DNA from: Sphingorhabdus sp. SMR4y
GTDB taxonomy: Bacteria; Pseudomonadota; Alphaproteobacteria; Sphingomonadales; Sphingomonadaceae
Length of the DNA: 64,000 nt
Reading direction: 5' to 3'
Assembly (NCBI RefSeq): GCF_002218195.1
Contig: NZ_CP022336.1
Span: forward strand, 2,661,001-2,725,000
A program made the position numbers and the translations under genes. Of this stretch, positions 51,335 to 60,492 are shown in pieces. Position 1 is the first letter of the stretch, and every line of letters starts with the position of its first letter. The notes under the pieces were generated by a model, which had not been told where the DNA came from, searched no databases, and saw only the letters and a list, made by a program, of their open reading frames with translations.

Positions 51335-52690
51335 CTAGTCTTTCAGATTATCCTTCTCGAGCCATTCTTCCAGCCATTTGATCGTATATTCGCCGGACTG
51401 GAACTCCTCGTCATAGACCAGCTTCTGGTGCAACGGGATGGTTGTCTCGACGCCTTCGATGACAAATTCGTCGAGCGCGCGGGCCAGCCGCATCATGCAA
51501 CCGTCGCGGGTGCGGCCATAGACAATCAGCTTGGCAATCATGCTGTCGTAATAAGGCGGGATCGAATAGCCGGCGTAGAGACCGCTGTCGACGCGGACAT
51601 GCATGCCGCCGGGCGCATGATAGCTGGTGACCTTGCCGGGGGATGGCGCCCAAGTCTTGGGATTTTCCGCATTGATCCGGCATTCGATGGCATGGCCGCT
51701 GAATACCAGATCTTCCTGTTTCACCGAAAGATCGCGGCCATCGGCGATACGGATCTGTTCGCGGACCAGGTCAACGCCGGTGATCATCTCGGTAACCGGA
51801 TGCTCGACCTGCAGGCGGGTGTTCATTTCGATAAAATAAAATTCGTCATTTTCGTAGAGAAATTCGATCGTGCCGGCACCGCGATATTGCATGCCCTTCA
51901 TCGCGTCGACACAGACCTTGCCCATGGCTTCGCGCTGCTCTGCGCTGATCACCGGCGAAGGCGCTTCCTCGAGAACCTTCTGGTGACGGCGCTGCAGCGA
52001 ACAGTCGCGTTCGCCGAGATGGATGGCATTGCCACGACCGTCACCGAAGACCTGAAATTCGATATGGCGCGGATCGCCCAGATATTTTTCGATATAGACA
52101 GTCGCGTCACCGAAGGCGGCCTTCGCCTCGGTGCCGGCCTGCTTCATCTGGGTTTCCAGCTCGGTTTCGTTGTTGACCACTTTCATGCCGCGACCACCGC
52201 CGCCGGAAGCGGCCTTGATGATCACCGGATAGCCGACCTGCTTGGCGACCTGCTTGGCCTCCGCAATCTCGCTGACTGCGCCATCGGATCCGGGCACCAG
52301 AGGGATGCCCAGATCACCGGCGGTTTTCTTGGCGGCAACCTTGTCGCCCATCACCTTGATATGTTCCGGTTTGGGGCCGATCCACTTGATACCATGCGCC
52401 TCGACGACTTCGGCGAAATGCGCGTTTTCGGAAAGGAAGCCATAGCCGGGGTGAATCGCGTCCGCGCCGCTGATCTCGGCAGCCGAGATGATCGCCGGTA
52501 TCGACAGATAGCTGTCGGCTGCGGAGGGGGGGCCGATGCAGACGGCCTGGTCGGCAAGCCGCACATGCATGGCGTCTGCGTCCGCGGTGCTGTGGACGGC
52601 GACGGTTTCGATGCCCAGCTCTTTGGCCGCGCGCAAAATCCGGAGAGCGATTTCTCCGCGATTGGCAATCAGGATTTTTTCAATGGTCAC
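51335..52690 (-). CDS. accC: acetyl-CoA carboxylase biotin carboxylase subunit
   Basis: A 451-residue biotin carboxylase. ATP-grasp features: [20 protein letters not shown] at the start, [14 protein letters not shown] glycine loop, [42 protein letters not shown] and the C-terminal [12 protein letters not shown] region. It carboxylates the biotin of AccB for malonyl-CoA synthesis. It follows accB by 10 bases in an aroQ-accB-accC operon on the minus strand. Confidence 0.97.
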   Translation of the reverse strand: MTIEKILIANRGEIALRILRAAKELGIETVAVHSTADADAMHVRLADQAVCIGPPSAADSYLSIPAIISAAEISGADAIHPGYGFLSENAHFAEVVEAHGIKWIGPKPEHIKVMGDKVAAKKTAGDLGIPLVPGSDGAVSEIAEAKQVAKQVGYPVIIKAASGGGGRGMKVVNNETELETQMKQAGTEAKAAFGDATVYIEKYLGDPRHIEFQVFGDGRGNAIHLGERDCSLQRRHQKVLEEAPSPVISAEQREAMGKVCVDAMKGMQYRGAGTIEFLYENDEFYFIEMNTRLQVEHPVTEMITGVDLVREQIRIADGRDLSVKQEDLVFSGHAIECRINAENPKTWAPSPGKVTSYHAPGGMHVRVDSGLYAGYSIPPYYDSMIAKLIVYGRTRDGCMMRLARALDEFVIEGVETTIPLHQKLVYDEEFQSGEYTIKWLEEWLEKDNLKD

Positions 52691-52700
52691 GCTATAAACC

Positions 52701-53180
52701 TCAAGCGATCACGACGAGCGGCTGGTCGAATTCTATCGGCTGGCCATTTTCGACCAGGATCGCCTTGACCGTGCCGGCTTTGTCGGAGGTGATCGGGTTC
52801 ATCACTTTCATGGCCTCCACGATCAGCAACGTGTCACCTGCGGCGACCTTGTCCCCGACGCTGATGAAATTGGCGGCACCGGGTTCTGGCGCCAGATAGG
52901 CCGTGCCGACCATCGGCGATTTCTGTGCGCCGGCATGGTCGTCTGCCGGAGCGGCTGCTGCTTCTGCGGCCGGGGCAGGTGCTGCGGGGGCAGCGGGTGC
53001 CGGGGCTGCTGCGATCGGTGCGGACACAACCGGGGTACCGCCGCGCGCGACCTTGATCTTGCGCTCACCATCTTCGACTTCGATTTCTGTCAGGCCCGCC
53101 TTGTCGAGAATGGCAGCAAGATCGCGAACCAGTTTGATGTCCACGTTCATGCCTTCACCCGTTTCTTTCTTTGCAGACAT
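52701..53180 (-). CDS. accB: acetyl-CoA carboxylase biotin carboxyl carrier protein
   Basis: A 159-residue BCCP. The N-terminal helical part is followed by an Ala/Pro-rich linker (residues 50-85) and the biotinyl domain with [10 protein letters not shown], where the Lys is biotinylated (the usual EAMKLMN has Val here). It starts at 53180 with AAGGAC upstream; the internal ATG at 53150 is an alternative start. It sits between aroQ and accC. Confidence 0.96.
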   Translation of the reverse strand: MSAKKETGEGMNVDIKLVRDLAAILDKAGLTEIEVEDGERKIKVARGGTPVVSAPIAAAPAPAAPAAPAPAAEAAAAPADDHAGAQKSPMVGTAYLAPEPGAANFISVGDKVAAGDTLLIVEAMKVMNPITSDKAGTVKAILVENGQPIEFDQPLVVIA

Positions 53181-53201
53181 TTTTTGTCCTTATGCTTGTC
53201 G

Positions 53202-53639
53202 TTAAAATTTGCTCGCTGCATCCAGCGCCAATTGATAGCCCAAAGCACCAAAGCCGCAAATGCTTCCTTTTGCAACCGGTGCGATGAAACTCTTGTGACG
53301 AAATTCCTCGCGCGCCGCCGGATTGGAAATATGCACTTCGATGACCGGCGTGTTGATCGCCTTGATCGCGTCGAACAGGGCCAGAGACGTATGGGTCAGC
53401 GCGCCGGCGTTCAGGATCACCGCATGGGCGGCTTCCGCAGAAGCTTCGTGCAGCCAGTCAATCAGATGGCCTTCGTGATTGCTCTGGCGAATATCGACGT
53501 CCAAGCCCAGCGTCTGGGCATGGTCCTCAATCTGTCCGGCGATCTCGTCGAGTGTTTCCGATCCGTAGACTTCCGGTTCGCGCATGCCGAGCAGGTTGAG
53601 ATTGGGCCCGTTCAATACAAAGATGGTCTTGGCCGCCAA
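53202..53639 (-). CDS. aroQ: 3-dehydroquinate dehydratase, type II
   Basis: A 145-residue type II dehydroquinase. [19 protein letters not shown] contains the catalytic Tyr/Arg region, [17 protein letters not shown] and [16 protein letters not shown] follow. It starts with TTG: GGAAGGACC lies 6 bases upstream, and no in-frame ATG or GTG fits. It converts 3-dehydroquinate to dehydroshikimate in the shikimate pathway. It is first in the aroQ-accB-accC operon. Confidence 0.95.
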   Translation of the reverse strand: MAAKTIFVLNGPNLNLLGMREPEVYGSETLDEIAGQIEDHAQTLGLDVDIRQSNHEGHLIDWLHEASAEAAHAVILNAGALTHTSLALFDAIKAINTPVIEVHISNPAAREEFRHKSFIAPVAKGSICGFGALGYQLALDAASKF

Positions 53640-53738
53640 GATATTGGTCCTTCCCCAAGGCTTTTGGTTGCGACTGAAGCGCCCTCTTTATATGGCTCGT
53701 TTTTGAAAAGCGAGATTAAAGACATGAAAGTTATCGAA

Positions 53739-54719
53739 ATGGCTGAAATTCAGATCCGGTTGAATGGCGATGACCGCAAAGTTGCTGCTGGTGGCTCTAT
53801 TGCCGATCTGGTGCGCTCGCTCGATCTCGATCCGGCGAAAGTGGCCGTGGAGCGCAACCGGCAGATTGTCACCCGGTCGACGCTGGAGCAGGTCAAGGTC
53901 GAGCAGGGCGATGAACTGGAAATCGTGCATTTCGTCGGTGGCGGCTCAGGCGATGACAGCTGGACGGTCGCAGGGCGGACGTTCAAGTCGCGGCTGATTG
54001 TCGGCACCGGCAAATATAAGGACTTTGCCGAAAATGCCGCTGCAGTGGAAGCGTCGGGTGCGGAGATTGTTACGGTGGCTGTCCGCCGGGTCAATGTGAT
54101 GGACCCGAACCAGCCGGTTTTGATGGACTATATAGATCCGAAGAAAATAACCTATTTGCCCAACACAGCGGGCTGCTTCAATGCTGACGAGGCGATCCGC
54201 ACCCTGCGGCTGGCGCGCGAGGCCGGTGGCTGGGATCTGGTCAAGCTGGAGGTGCTCGGCGAGGCGAAGACATTATACCCCAATATGCGCGAAACGCTCG
54301 AGGCGACCGAAGTGCTGGCCAAGGAGGGTTTCAAGCCGATGGTCTACTGCGTCGATGACCCGATTGCCGCGAAACAGCTTGAAGACGCGGGTGCCGTGGC
54401 GATCATGCCGCTGGGCGCGCCGATCGGCTCCGGATTGGGTATTCAGAACCGGGTGACGATCCGGCTGATCGTCGAGGGCGCCAATGTACCGGTACTGGTC
54501 GATGCCGGTGTTGGCACGGCCAGCGACGCAGCGGTGGCGATGGAGCTCGGCTGCGACGGCGTCTTGATGAACACCGCCATCGCCGAAGCGAAAGAACCGG
54601 TGCGGATGGCGCGGGCGATGAAGCTTGCCGTCGAGGCCGGACGTGAGGCCTATCTCTCCGGACGCATGGGCCGTCGCATGTATGCCGACCCGTCGAGTCC
54701 GCTCTCCGGCCTGATTTAG
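53739..54719 (+). CDS. thiG: ThiS-ThiG fusion: sulfur carrier and thiazole synthase
   Basis: A 326-residue fusion. Residues 1-69 are ThiS-like ([19 protein letters not shown]... to [11 protein letters not shown]), and residues 75-326 are thiazole synthase ThiG with [11 protein letters not shown] at its start, catalytic Lys in [17 protein letters not shown] and [32 protein letters not shown] phosphate site. Starts at 53739 and at 53724 are both possible. The ThiS Gly-Gly end is internal rather than C-terminal, so thiocarboxylate formation would need cleavage or a separate ThiS. The fusion type is known in other bacteria. Confidence 0.9.
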   Translation: MAEIQIRLNGDDRKVAAGGSIADLVRSLDLDPAKVAVERNRQIVTRSTLEQVKVEQGDELEIVHFVGGGSGDDSWTVAGRTFKSRLIVGTGKYKDFAENAAAVEASGAEIVTVAVRRVNVMDPNQPVLMDYIDPKKITYLPNTAGCFNADEAIRTLRLAREAGGWDLVKLEVLGEAKTLYPNMRETLEATEVLAKEGFKPMVYCVDDPIAAKQLEDAGAVAIMPLGAPIGSGLGIQNRVTIRLIVEGANVPVLVDAGVGTASDAAVAMELGCDGVLMNTAIAEAKEPVRMARAMKLAVEAGREAYLSGRMGRRMYADPSSPLSGLI

Positions 54720-55043
54720 TGTCGTAATACAGCATGATTCGGTGTCATCTGTAACCATTTGATTCGTAACAAAAGTTACATGATGTTAAATTGGTCGACC
54801 AGCGATTGTCGTTGGTCGAAGCTGTCTGCCGTTTGCCGATCAAAATGGCGGTTTATCGAAGTCCGGATGCTCGCCGGTCCATGCTCCCCTATCCAAGATG
54901 GTGAGGCGGGAGCATAACCAGTCTCTCCAGACAGCCCTTCCCCGGCACGATGGACAAACCGCTCCCGACCTCACCCCCTAACGGGCAGCGCCGGCCCCCT
55001 TGTTCTACCGGCAACGCCCAGAAAATTTTTGAGGAGTGAGAGA
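54720..55043. other. intergenic region with dyads, no gene
   Basis: 324 bases between thiSG and urcA. It contains GTAAC-aaaa-GTTAC, TGGTCGACCA and GCTCCC...GGGAGC inverted pairs and a 14-mer (54807-54820) also present at 49309-49322. No open frame here looks coding. Confidence 0.6.
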
Positions 55044-55397
55044 ATGTCGAACATTAACTTTACCAAATCCCTTTGTGCCGCCGCTGCGGTCGCTGTTGCC
55101 GCCACCGGCTTTGCCACGAGTGCCAGTGCCCAGGGTCGGGTGACCCGGACCGCTACGGTGGACTATGCTGACCTGGATCTGACCAGCGAAGATGGCCAGT
55201 CGACTTTGCAGGGCCGTCTGAAGGGCGCTGTCCGCGAGGTTTGCGGCAGCGTCGACTCGAAGAACCTGACCGATGTGCTGGATCACGGCGCCTGCATGCA
55301 GGAAGCAACGGCCTCGGCCCAGCGTGCCAGTGTGACGATCATGGCGGCGGCCAAATCGGGCAAGCCTGTCAAAACAGCATTGGTGATCAGCAACTAA
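55044..55397 (+). CDS. UrcA family protein
   Basis: A 117-residue exported protein. The ATG at 55044 has GAGGAG 7 bases upstream; a TTG at 55029 is not used. The signal peptide spans residues 1-30 (KSLCAAAAVAVAATGFATSASAQ). The mature part matches UrcA: VDYADLDLTSEDGQSTLQGRLKGAVREVCG with a paired Cys in GACMQEA that probably forms a disulphide. UrcA proteins are widespread in sphingomonads and of unknown function. Followed by a rho-independent terminator. Confidence 0.88.
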   Translation: MSNINFTKSLCAAAAVAVAATGFATSASAQGRVTRTATVDYADLDLTSEDGQSTLQGRLKGAVREVCGSVDSKNLTDVLDHGACMQEATASAQRASVTIMAAAKSGKPVKTALVISN

Positions 55398-55462
55398 AGC
55401 CGGACTCCAAGAGCCGCAAAACCCCAACAAGCGGCCGCAATTTGGCCAAAACAGCCTTCAAA

Positions 55463-55495
55463 AGCTCCGGTGTCCCTTACACCGGGGCTTCTTTT
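55463..55495 (+). terminator. rho-independent terminator of urcA
   Basis: Stem AAGCTCCGGTGT / ACACCGGGGCTT with a CCCTT loop, followed by CTTTT, 66 bases after the urcA stop. Confidence 0.8.
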
Positions 55496-55630
55496 GTCGA
55501 CGATATTGTTCAGATAAAACGAATATACGTCTAAAATATCAAATACTATATACATATTCCTACTTAAGATTAATAAATAAAACTGACATTTAGTCATGAT
55601 AAAGAACGATTGATTTTCATCAATCAAGTA

Positions 55631-55658
55631 TTTCCAACGTATTAACTATTGTTGGAAA
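55631..55658. promoter_or_regulatory. inverted repeat upstream of sciP
   Basis: TTTCCAAC / GTTGGAAA arms separated by 12 bases, 112 bases before sciP, inside the AT-rich 372-base gap 55398-55769. Possible regulator site or promoter dyad; no known motif recognised. The gap holds no other gene I can support. Confidence 0.4.
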
Positions 55659-55769
55659 CCCGATGGCAATATATTCCCGTCCATATGTAAATGATTGTAA
55701 CAGAAAGCATCATTTGACTTGCTGCTGCGTTCGTTAGCTTTGCGGGAAACCGCGCCGTCTGGAGGTTTT

Positions 55770-56120
55770 ATGGAAGTCGATCGGGAGAAAAGGCCGAAAA
55801 ATGTAATCGGACCGTTCGGCGAAGCCCTGAGCCTCAGTGATTTGCCAAAAAGCAGCACCACCCGATGGGTAATTCGGCGAAAAGCCGAGGTGGTCGCTGC
55901 CGTGACCGGTGGCTTGCTAAGCCTTGAGGAGGCTTGTGATCGCTATGATCTGTCGTTCGAAGAATTTTTATCATGGCAGGAATCCATCGACAAGTCCGGT
56001 TTGCCCGGGCTGCGGATCAGCTATCTATCCAAATATCGTACAGAATATCGGGCCAAGCAGAACAAGCTCGAGCGGTCAGGGTCGCAATCACCCCGAGATC
56101 CGTCAGCGGAACTTCATTAA
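55770..56120 (+). CDS. sciP: CtrA inhibitor SciP (DUF1153)
   Basis: A 116-residue protein. The ATG at 55770 has GGAGG 5 bases upstream; earlier in-frame codons lack a ribosome site. The core TTRWVIRRKAEVVAAVTGG, LLSLEEACDRYDLSFEEFLSW matches SciP, which in Caulobacter binds CtrA and blocks RNA polymerase recruitment in G1. A C-terminal basic segment (RTEYRAKQNKLE) follows. A REC-EAL gene begins 15 bases downstream, so the two are probably co-transcribed. Confidence 0.93.
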   Translation: MEVDREKRPKNVIGPFGEALSLSDLPKSSTTRWVIRRKAEVVAAVTGGLLSLEEACDRYDLSFEEFLSWQESIDKSGLPGLRISYLSKYRTEYRAKQNKLERSGSQSPRDPSAELH

Positions 56121-56135
56121 TCGAAAGCCCAGATC

Positions 56136-57266
56136 ATGGCCCAAAAGCGAGTCCTCGTCATTGACGAAGAGAGCGCGTTCACGCGTTTTCTGCAGGATGA
56201 TCTCGAGCAGCGCGAAATATCTGTAGCATGCGTCTATTCCCCGGGCGATGAAAACGGAGCCACGGCCTTCGCCCCCAATGTTATTTTGGCGGATCGGAAA
56301 ATGCTCTCCCAAAGCAGTGCTGGCCTGTTGCATCAGTTGCCGCTGGTTCTGATGACCGGAACAGATCCGCAGTGGCATAGCGGGAGCGAGGAACCACTGG
56401 CGACAGCCAATTCGCAAATTGTGGCGACGATACCCAAGCCGTTCGAACCCGATACGCTCACCGAGTTGATCGATCGATATGCGACAGACAGTCAGAAGGT
56501 TAATCTGGACTCGGAATATATCGGGGCGCTGATTGCCAGCGACAGATTGCTCGACAATCTGGTGGTGGAATTCCAATCCAAACACGCGCTCGATGACGGG
56601 CGCGTTGTCGGTTACGAAGCCTTGTCGCGGCTGAAGACCAGACGCGCGATCAGCCCGGCAACAATCTTCTCTGCCGCGACGGAAATTTCTCTCGAGATTG
56701 AGGCGACGATGAATGTCGTTGACCAGGTGATGAAACTGGCCGGTGCGCTGCGCCGGTCCCGGAAAAGAATGCCGGTATCCTTTAACTGCAGCGCAATATT
56801 GCTCACCCAGTCCGATTTTGTCGACTCGCTGTTCGCCCGGTTGCAACAGTCAGCAAATCTCGGCGGCTCGGTGATCATGGAAATTACCGAAGAGAATCGG
56901 GTGGCCAATATCAAGGTTGTTTCCGAAATCTGCCAGATGTTGAATCAATATGGTCTTAAAGTGTCGATTGACGATTATGGGACCGGTCACAGCAATTTGG
57001 ACCGGATTGCCGAAATCCCCTTTGCCGAACTGAAGTTGGACAAGGAGATTTTCTGGGCCTTTTGCAACGACCGCGTGCCGATCTCGGTGCTTGGATCGAT
57101 TATCGACTTTTGCCACATGCGCGGAGCCAAGACGGTGGTCGAGGGCATCGAGACATCATTGCATCTCGAAAAGGCACGGCTTCTTGGTGCCGATCAGGGA
57201 CAGGGTTTCTACTGGGGCCGCGCGGTTCCGCCGCAATATCTGGTCAAGGACTGGCACGGGTACTGA
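56136..57266 (+). CDS. REC-EAL protein, putative c-di-GMP phosphodiesterase
   Basis: A 376-residue two-domain protein. The N-terminal receiver-like domain (about 1-125) has acidic VIDEES, putative phospho-acceptor Asp in VILADRKM and Lys in TIPKPFEP. The EAL domain (about 140-376) keeps the catalytic set: GYEALSRL, Asn in SFNCSA, Glu in MEITEE, DD in SIDDYGTG, Lys in LKLDKE, Glu in VVEGIET and Gln in DQGQGFYWG. It probably degrades c-di-GMP under receiver control. Close linkage to sciP suggests a cell-cycle connection (inference). Confidence 0.9.
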   Translation: MAQKRVLVIDEESAFTRFLQDDLEQREISVACVYSPGDENGATAFAPNVILADRKMLSQSSAGLLHQLPLVLMTGTDPQWHSGSEEPLATANSQIVATIPKPFEPDTLTELIDRYATDSQKVNLDSEYIGALIASDRLLDNLVVEFQSKHALDDGRVVGYEALSRLKTRRAISPATIFSAATEISLEIEATMNVVDQVMKLAGALRRSRKRMPVSFNCSAILLTQSDFVDSLFARLQQSANLGGSVIMEITEENRVANIKVVSEICQMLNQYGLKVSIDDYGTGHSNLDRIAEIPFAELKLDKEIFWAFCNDRVPISVLGSIIDFCHMRGAKTVVEGIETSLHLEKARLLGADQGQGFYWGRAVPPQYLVKDWHGY

Positions 57267-57394
57267 TTTCCCTCCCGGTCTGGCGGCTTGCTCAGCGGCC
57301 GGGGGCCGGAGTTCAAGGCAATGGTATACGGATTCGCATATCAGATATATTTGCACTATGCTGACCGGCATTGCAGCGACCGGAGGGGATTGCC

Positions 57395-58936
57395 ATGAAA
57401 CAGCTAAGCGCACTTGATGCGATGTTTGCCTATACTGAAACCGCGAACACGCCGATGCATATCGGCCAGCTGTTGATCTATGATCCCTCGACCGCGCCCG
57501 GCGGCAAAGTCGGGTTCAAGGACATATTGCGCTATATCGAGGGGCGTCTCGATGGCGCGCGGATTTTCCGGCAGAAACTGGTGCGGGTGCCGCTTGATCT
57601 CGACCACCCCTATTGGGTCGACGACGCCAATTTCGATCTCGAGTTTCACGTTCGCCATATCGCCCTGCCGAAGCCGGGTGACTGGCGGCAATTGTGTATT
57701 CAGGCGGCGCGCATCTACGCCCGGCCGATGGATATGAACAAGCCGCTGTGGGAATATACGGTGATCGAGGGGCTGGATAATGTCGAGGGTGTGCCGAACG
57801 GCAGCTTTGCAGTGCTGCACAAGATGCACCATGCCGCGATTGACGGTCAGTCGGGTTTGCAGATGACATTGGCGCTGCACGATCTCGACGCCGAAATGAA
57901 ACCCCGCAAGTTCGACTTGCAGTTCGAACCGGAGAAAGACCCCAATCCCGTTGCCCTGCTGGCCAAAGCGCAGTTCAACAATATTGCCAATCCGGTGCGC
58001 GGGCTGCAGAATCTGCAGAAGCTGATCCCGATGCCGAAACGGCTGTTCGAGGTGCAGCGCGAATTTCGCCAGCGCGATGACGCAAAGGGCAGTATTCCCA
58101 AGACGCGCTTCAACAAGAAGCTCAGCCCGCATCGGGTGTTCGATGGTCGCGAATTCGCCTTGTCGGACATCAAGAAAATCCGGGAGGCCTTTCCCGGCGC
58201 GACAGTGAACGATGTGATGATCGCGGTGGTCAGCGGATCGATGCGCGGCTATCTGGTGGCCAAGGATGACCTCCCCGAAAAGACGCTGAAAATCGGGGCG
58301 CCGGTCTCCGTTCGGACCGATGACGACAAGGATAGCGCCGGCAACCAGGTGACGATGATGCAGGTGGGCGTCGGCACCCATCTCGCCGATGCGGGTGACC
58401 GGCTGAAATTCATCATGGAGGAAACCCGGAGGTCCAAGGCGATGACCCAGGCACTGGGCGCCAAGACTTTGATGGAACTATCCGGCGCGATGCCGGCCGG
58501 ACTGACCGCAGCGGGCACCAAGATGATGGTTCGCGCCGGTCTGGTCGAGCGGCTCAATCCGGCGGTGAATACGGTGGTGACCAATGTGCCGGGGCCGATG
58601 GTACCGATGTATTTTGCCGGTGCCGAGCTGGTCAAGTCCTTCGGCATGGGCATTCTTGCCGAAGGGCAGGGGCTGTTCCATGTCGTGACCAGCTATAATG
58701 GCAATGTCATCCTGACCTTTCTGGCCGACCGCAATATCATGCCGGATCCGGAATTTTACGCGACCTGTATTTCCGACAGTTTTGCCGACCTCATGGCAGC
58801 AGCGGCAAAACAGGCGGCGTCGGATTCGAAAAAGGCCAGGGCGAAGAAGTCCAAACAGCCGAAAAAACCGAAAAAGCGTGTTTCCTCTTCTGCCGCTACG
58901 GCGGGCAGGGGCCGGTCAAAAACGACAGCAAAATAG
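57395..58936 (+). CDS. wax ester synthase/diacylglycerol acyltransferase (WS/DGAT)
   Basis: A 513-residue acyltransferase. The start at 57395 has GGAGGGG 7 bases upstream. The catalytic HHxxxDG motif is HHAAIDG at residues 145-151. NDVMIAVVSGSMRGYL and VTNVPGPMVPMYFAGAELVKSFGMGIL match the C-terminal domain of the family. The last 40 residues are a Lys/Ser-rich tail (KKARAKKSKQPKKPKKR), unusual for the family. It makes wax esters or triacylglycerol from acyl-CoA. The SDR and MaoC genes follow at 75-base spacing. Confidence 0.93.
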   Translation: MKQLSALDAMFAYTETANTPMHIGQLLIYDPSTAPGGKVGFKDILRYIEGRLDGARIFRQKLVRVPLDLDHPYWVDDANFDLEFHVRHIALPKPGDWRQLCIQAARIYARPMDMNKPLWEYTVIEGLDNVEGVPNGSFAVLHKMHHAAIDGQSGLQMTLALHDLDAEMKPRKFDLQFEPEKDPNPVALLAKAQFNNIANPVRGLQNLQKLIPMPKRLFEVQREFRQRDDAKGSIPKTRFNKKLSPHRVFDGREFALSDIKKIREAFPGATVNDVMIAVVSGSMRGYLVAKDDLPEKTLKIGAPVSVRTDDDKDSAGNQVTMMQVGVGTHLADAGDRLKFIMEETRRSKAMTQALGAKTLMELSGAMPAGLTAAGTKMMVRAGLVERLNPAVNTVVTNVPGPMVPMYFAGAELVKSFGMGILAEGQGLFHVVTSYNGNVILTFLADRNIMPDPEFYATCISDSFADLMAAAAKQAASDSKKARAKKSKQPKKPKKRVSSSAATAGRGRSKTTAK

Positions 58937-59011
58937 CGGTCTTGCCGCTTGACTCGGCGCGGCTGATTGCGCATCGGTTCCGTTAATCATTCAATTAAAG
59001 AGGGACTCGTC

Positions 59012-59926
59012 ATGAGCACTGTAGAATTTAACGACCGCGTTGCAATTGTCACCGGCGCTGGCGCCGGTCTGGGCCGCGAACATGCCAAGGAACTGGCACG
59101 GCGTGGCGTGAAGGTTGTCGTCAATGATTTCGGCGGCGCGCGCGACGGCACCGGCGGTTCGGCTACCGTGGCCGAACAGGTTGTCGCTGAAATCGAAGCC
59201 GAGGGCGGCGAAGCCATGGCAGCCGGCTGCAGCGTCACCGACATGCCTGCGGTAGAAAAAATGGTCGCCGATGCGATTGCCAAATGGGGCCATGTCGACA
59301 TTCTCGTCAACAATGCCGGCGTGCTGCGCGACAAGAGCTTCCACAAGATGACGATGGAAGATTTCCAGTTCGTCATGGATGTCCATCTGACCGGTAGCGC
59401 CAATTGTACCAAGGCGGTCTGGGACCATATGCGCGAACGTCAATATGGCCGGATCGTGATGACCACATCGTCGACCGGTCTCTATGGCAATTTCGGCCAG
59501 GCCAATTATGGCGCCGCGAAACTGGCGCTGGTCGGTTTCATGAACACGCTGCACCAGGAAGGTGCTGGGAAGGGGATCCACACCAACTGTATTTCGCCGG
59601 TGGCCGCGACCCGCATGACCGAAGATATCATGCCGGAAGAAGCGCTGAAGGCACTGGTTCCCGAAGCGGTAACCCCTGCGGTGGTCTATCTGTGCAGCGA
59701 CGGCGCGCCGTCGAAGACCATATTGACCGCCGGTGCCGGTGGCTATGCAGCGGCGAAAATCTTTGAAACAGAAGGCATCTGGCTGCCTGAAGACAAGCGC
59801 AGCGCAGAGGCGATCGCGGAGAATATGGAGCAGATTCTCGACGAAACCGGCATGCAGGAATATGCCAATGGTGGCGGCCAGGGCGGCAAATTCTTCCGCC
59901 GGATGCAGGAAGTCATGAAGGGCTAA
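59012..59926 (+). CDS. SDR-family 3-hydroxyacyl-CoA dehydrogenase-like
   Basis: A 304-residue short-chain dehydrogenase close to the N-terminal half of peroxisomal multifunctional enzyme 2 (17-beta-HSD4). AIVTGAGAGLGREHA binds NAD(H), NNAGVLRDKSFHKM is the core, and Ser-Tyr-Lys is in TTSSTG and NYGAAKLA. The ATG at 59012 has AAAGAGGG upstream. It is followed after 25 bases by a MaoC hydratase, so together they resemble the split MFE-2 of beta-oxidation (hydratase plus (R)-3-hydroxyacyl-CoA dehydrogenase). Confidence 0.92.
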   Translation: MSTVEFNDRVAIVTGAGAGLGREHAKELARRGVKVVVNDFGGARDGTGGSATVAEQVVAEIEAEGGEAMAAGCSVTDMPAVEKMVADAIAKWGHVDILVNNAGVLRDKSFHKMTMEDFQFVMDVHLTGSANCTKAVWDHMRERQYGRIVMTTSSTGLYGNFGQANYGAAKLALVGFMNTLHQEGAGKGIHTNCISPVAATRMTEDIMPEEALKALVPEAVTPAVVYLCSDGAPSKTILTAGAGGYAAAKIFETEGIWLPEDKRSAEAIAENMEQILDETGMQEYANGGGQGGKFFRRMQEVMKG

Positions 59927-59951
59927 AAGACCCGCGAACAGGAGAAATACT

Positions 59952-60410
59952 ATGCCAACGATCAAAGCAAGCGAACTGGAATCCTGGAAGGGCAAGGAAG
60001 TCGGCGTTTCCGACTGGGTTCTGGTCGATCAGGACCGGATCAACACATTCGCCGACTGTACCGAAGATCACCAGTTTATCCATATTGATGAAGAGGCCGC
60101 AGCAAAAACGCCATTTGGCGGCACCATCGCCCATGGATTGCTGACGCTCTCGCTGTTGCCGAAACTGTCTTACGGCACGACGCTGGGTCTCGAAGGCACG
60201 GTGATGGGCATCAACTACGGTTTCGACAAGGTGCGTTTCCTCAATCCGGTCCGCGCCGGTTCCAAGGTGCGTGGCCGTCATACACTGGTCGATGCGATCG
60301 AGAAGCAGCCAGGCCGCTGGTTGCTGACCTATAATGTCGTCGTCGAAATTGACGGAATCGAGACACCGGCCCTGATCGCCACCTCGTTGGTGATGATTGT
60401 CGTCGGCTAG
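59952..60410 (+). CDS. MaoC-family enoyl-CoA hydratase
   Basis: A 152-residue hotdog hydratase. The catalytic motif is seen in TEDHQFIHIDEEAA (Asp and His) with GGTIAHGLLTLSLLPKL. KVRFLNPVRAGSKVRGRH is the second conserved block. AGGAGAAA precedes the ATG. It pairs with the upstream SDR as an (R)-specific beta-oxidation or PHA-type module. Confidence 0.94.
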   Translation: MPTIKASELESWKGKEVGVSDWVLVDQDRINTFADCTEDHQFIHIDEEAAAKTPFGGTIAHGLLTLSLLPKLSYGTTLGLEGTVMGINYGFDKVRFLNPVRAGSKVRGRHTLVDAIEKQPGRWLLTYNVVVEIDGIETPALIATSLVMIVVG

Positions 60411-60433
60411 GCTTTGGACAGATTCTATAGGGA

Positions 60434-60466
60434 AAAGGGCTCCGGACCGGTTCCGGGGCCCTTTTT
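60434..60466 (+). terminator. rho-independent terminator
   Basis: Stem AAAGGGCTCCGGA / TCCGGGGCCCTTT with a 5-base loop and T-run, 23 bases after the MaoC stop and before the convergent mreB. Confidence 0.85.
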
Positions 60467-60492
60467 CATGCGTGAGATCGATCCCGCTGGGC

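Noticed and set aside
51428-52768. A 446-codon plus-strand open frame
   Set aside because: Antisense shadow of accC and the start of accB.
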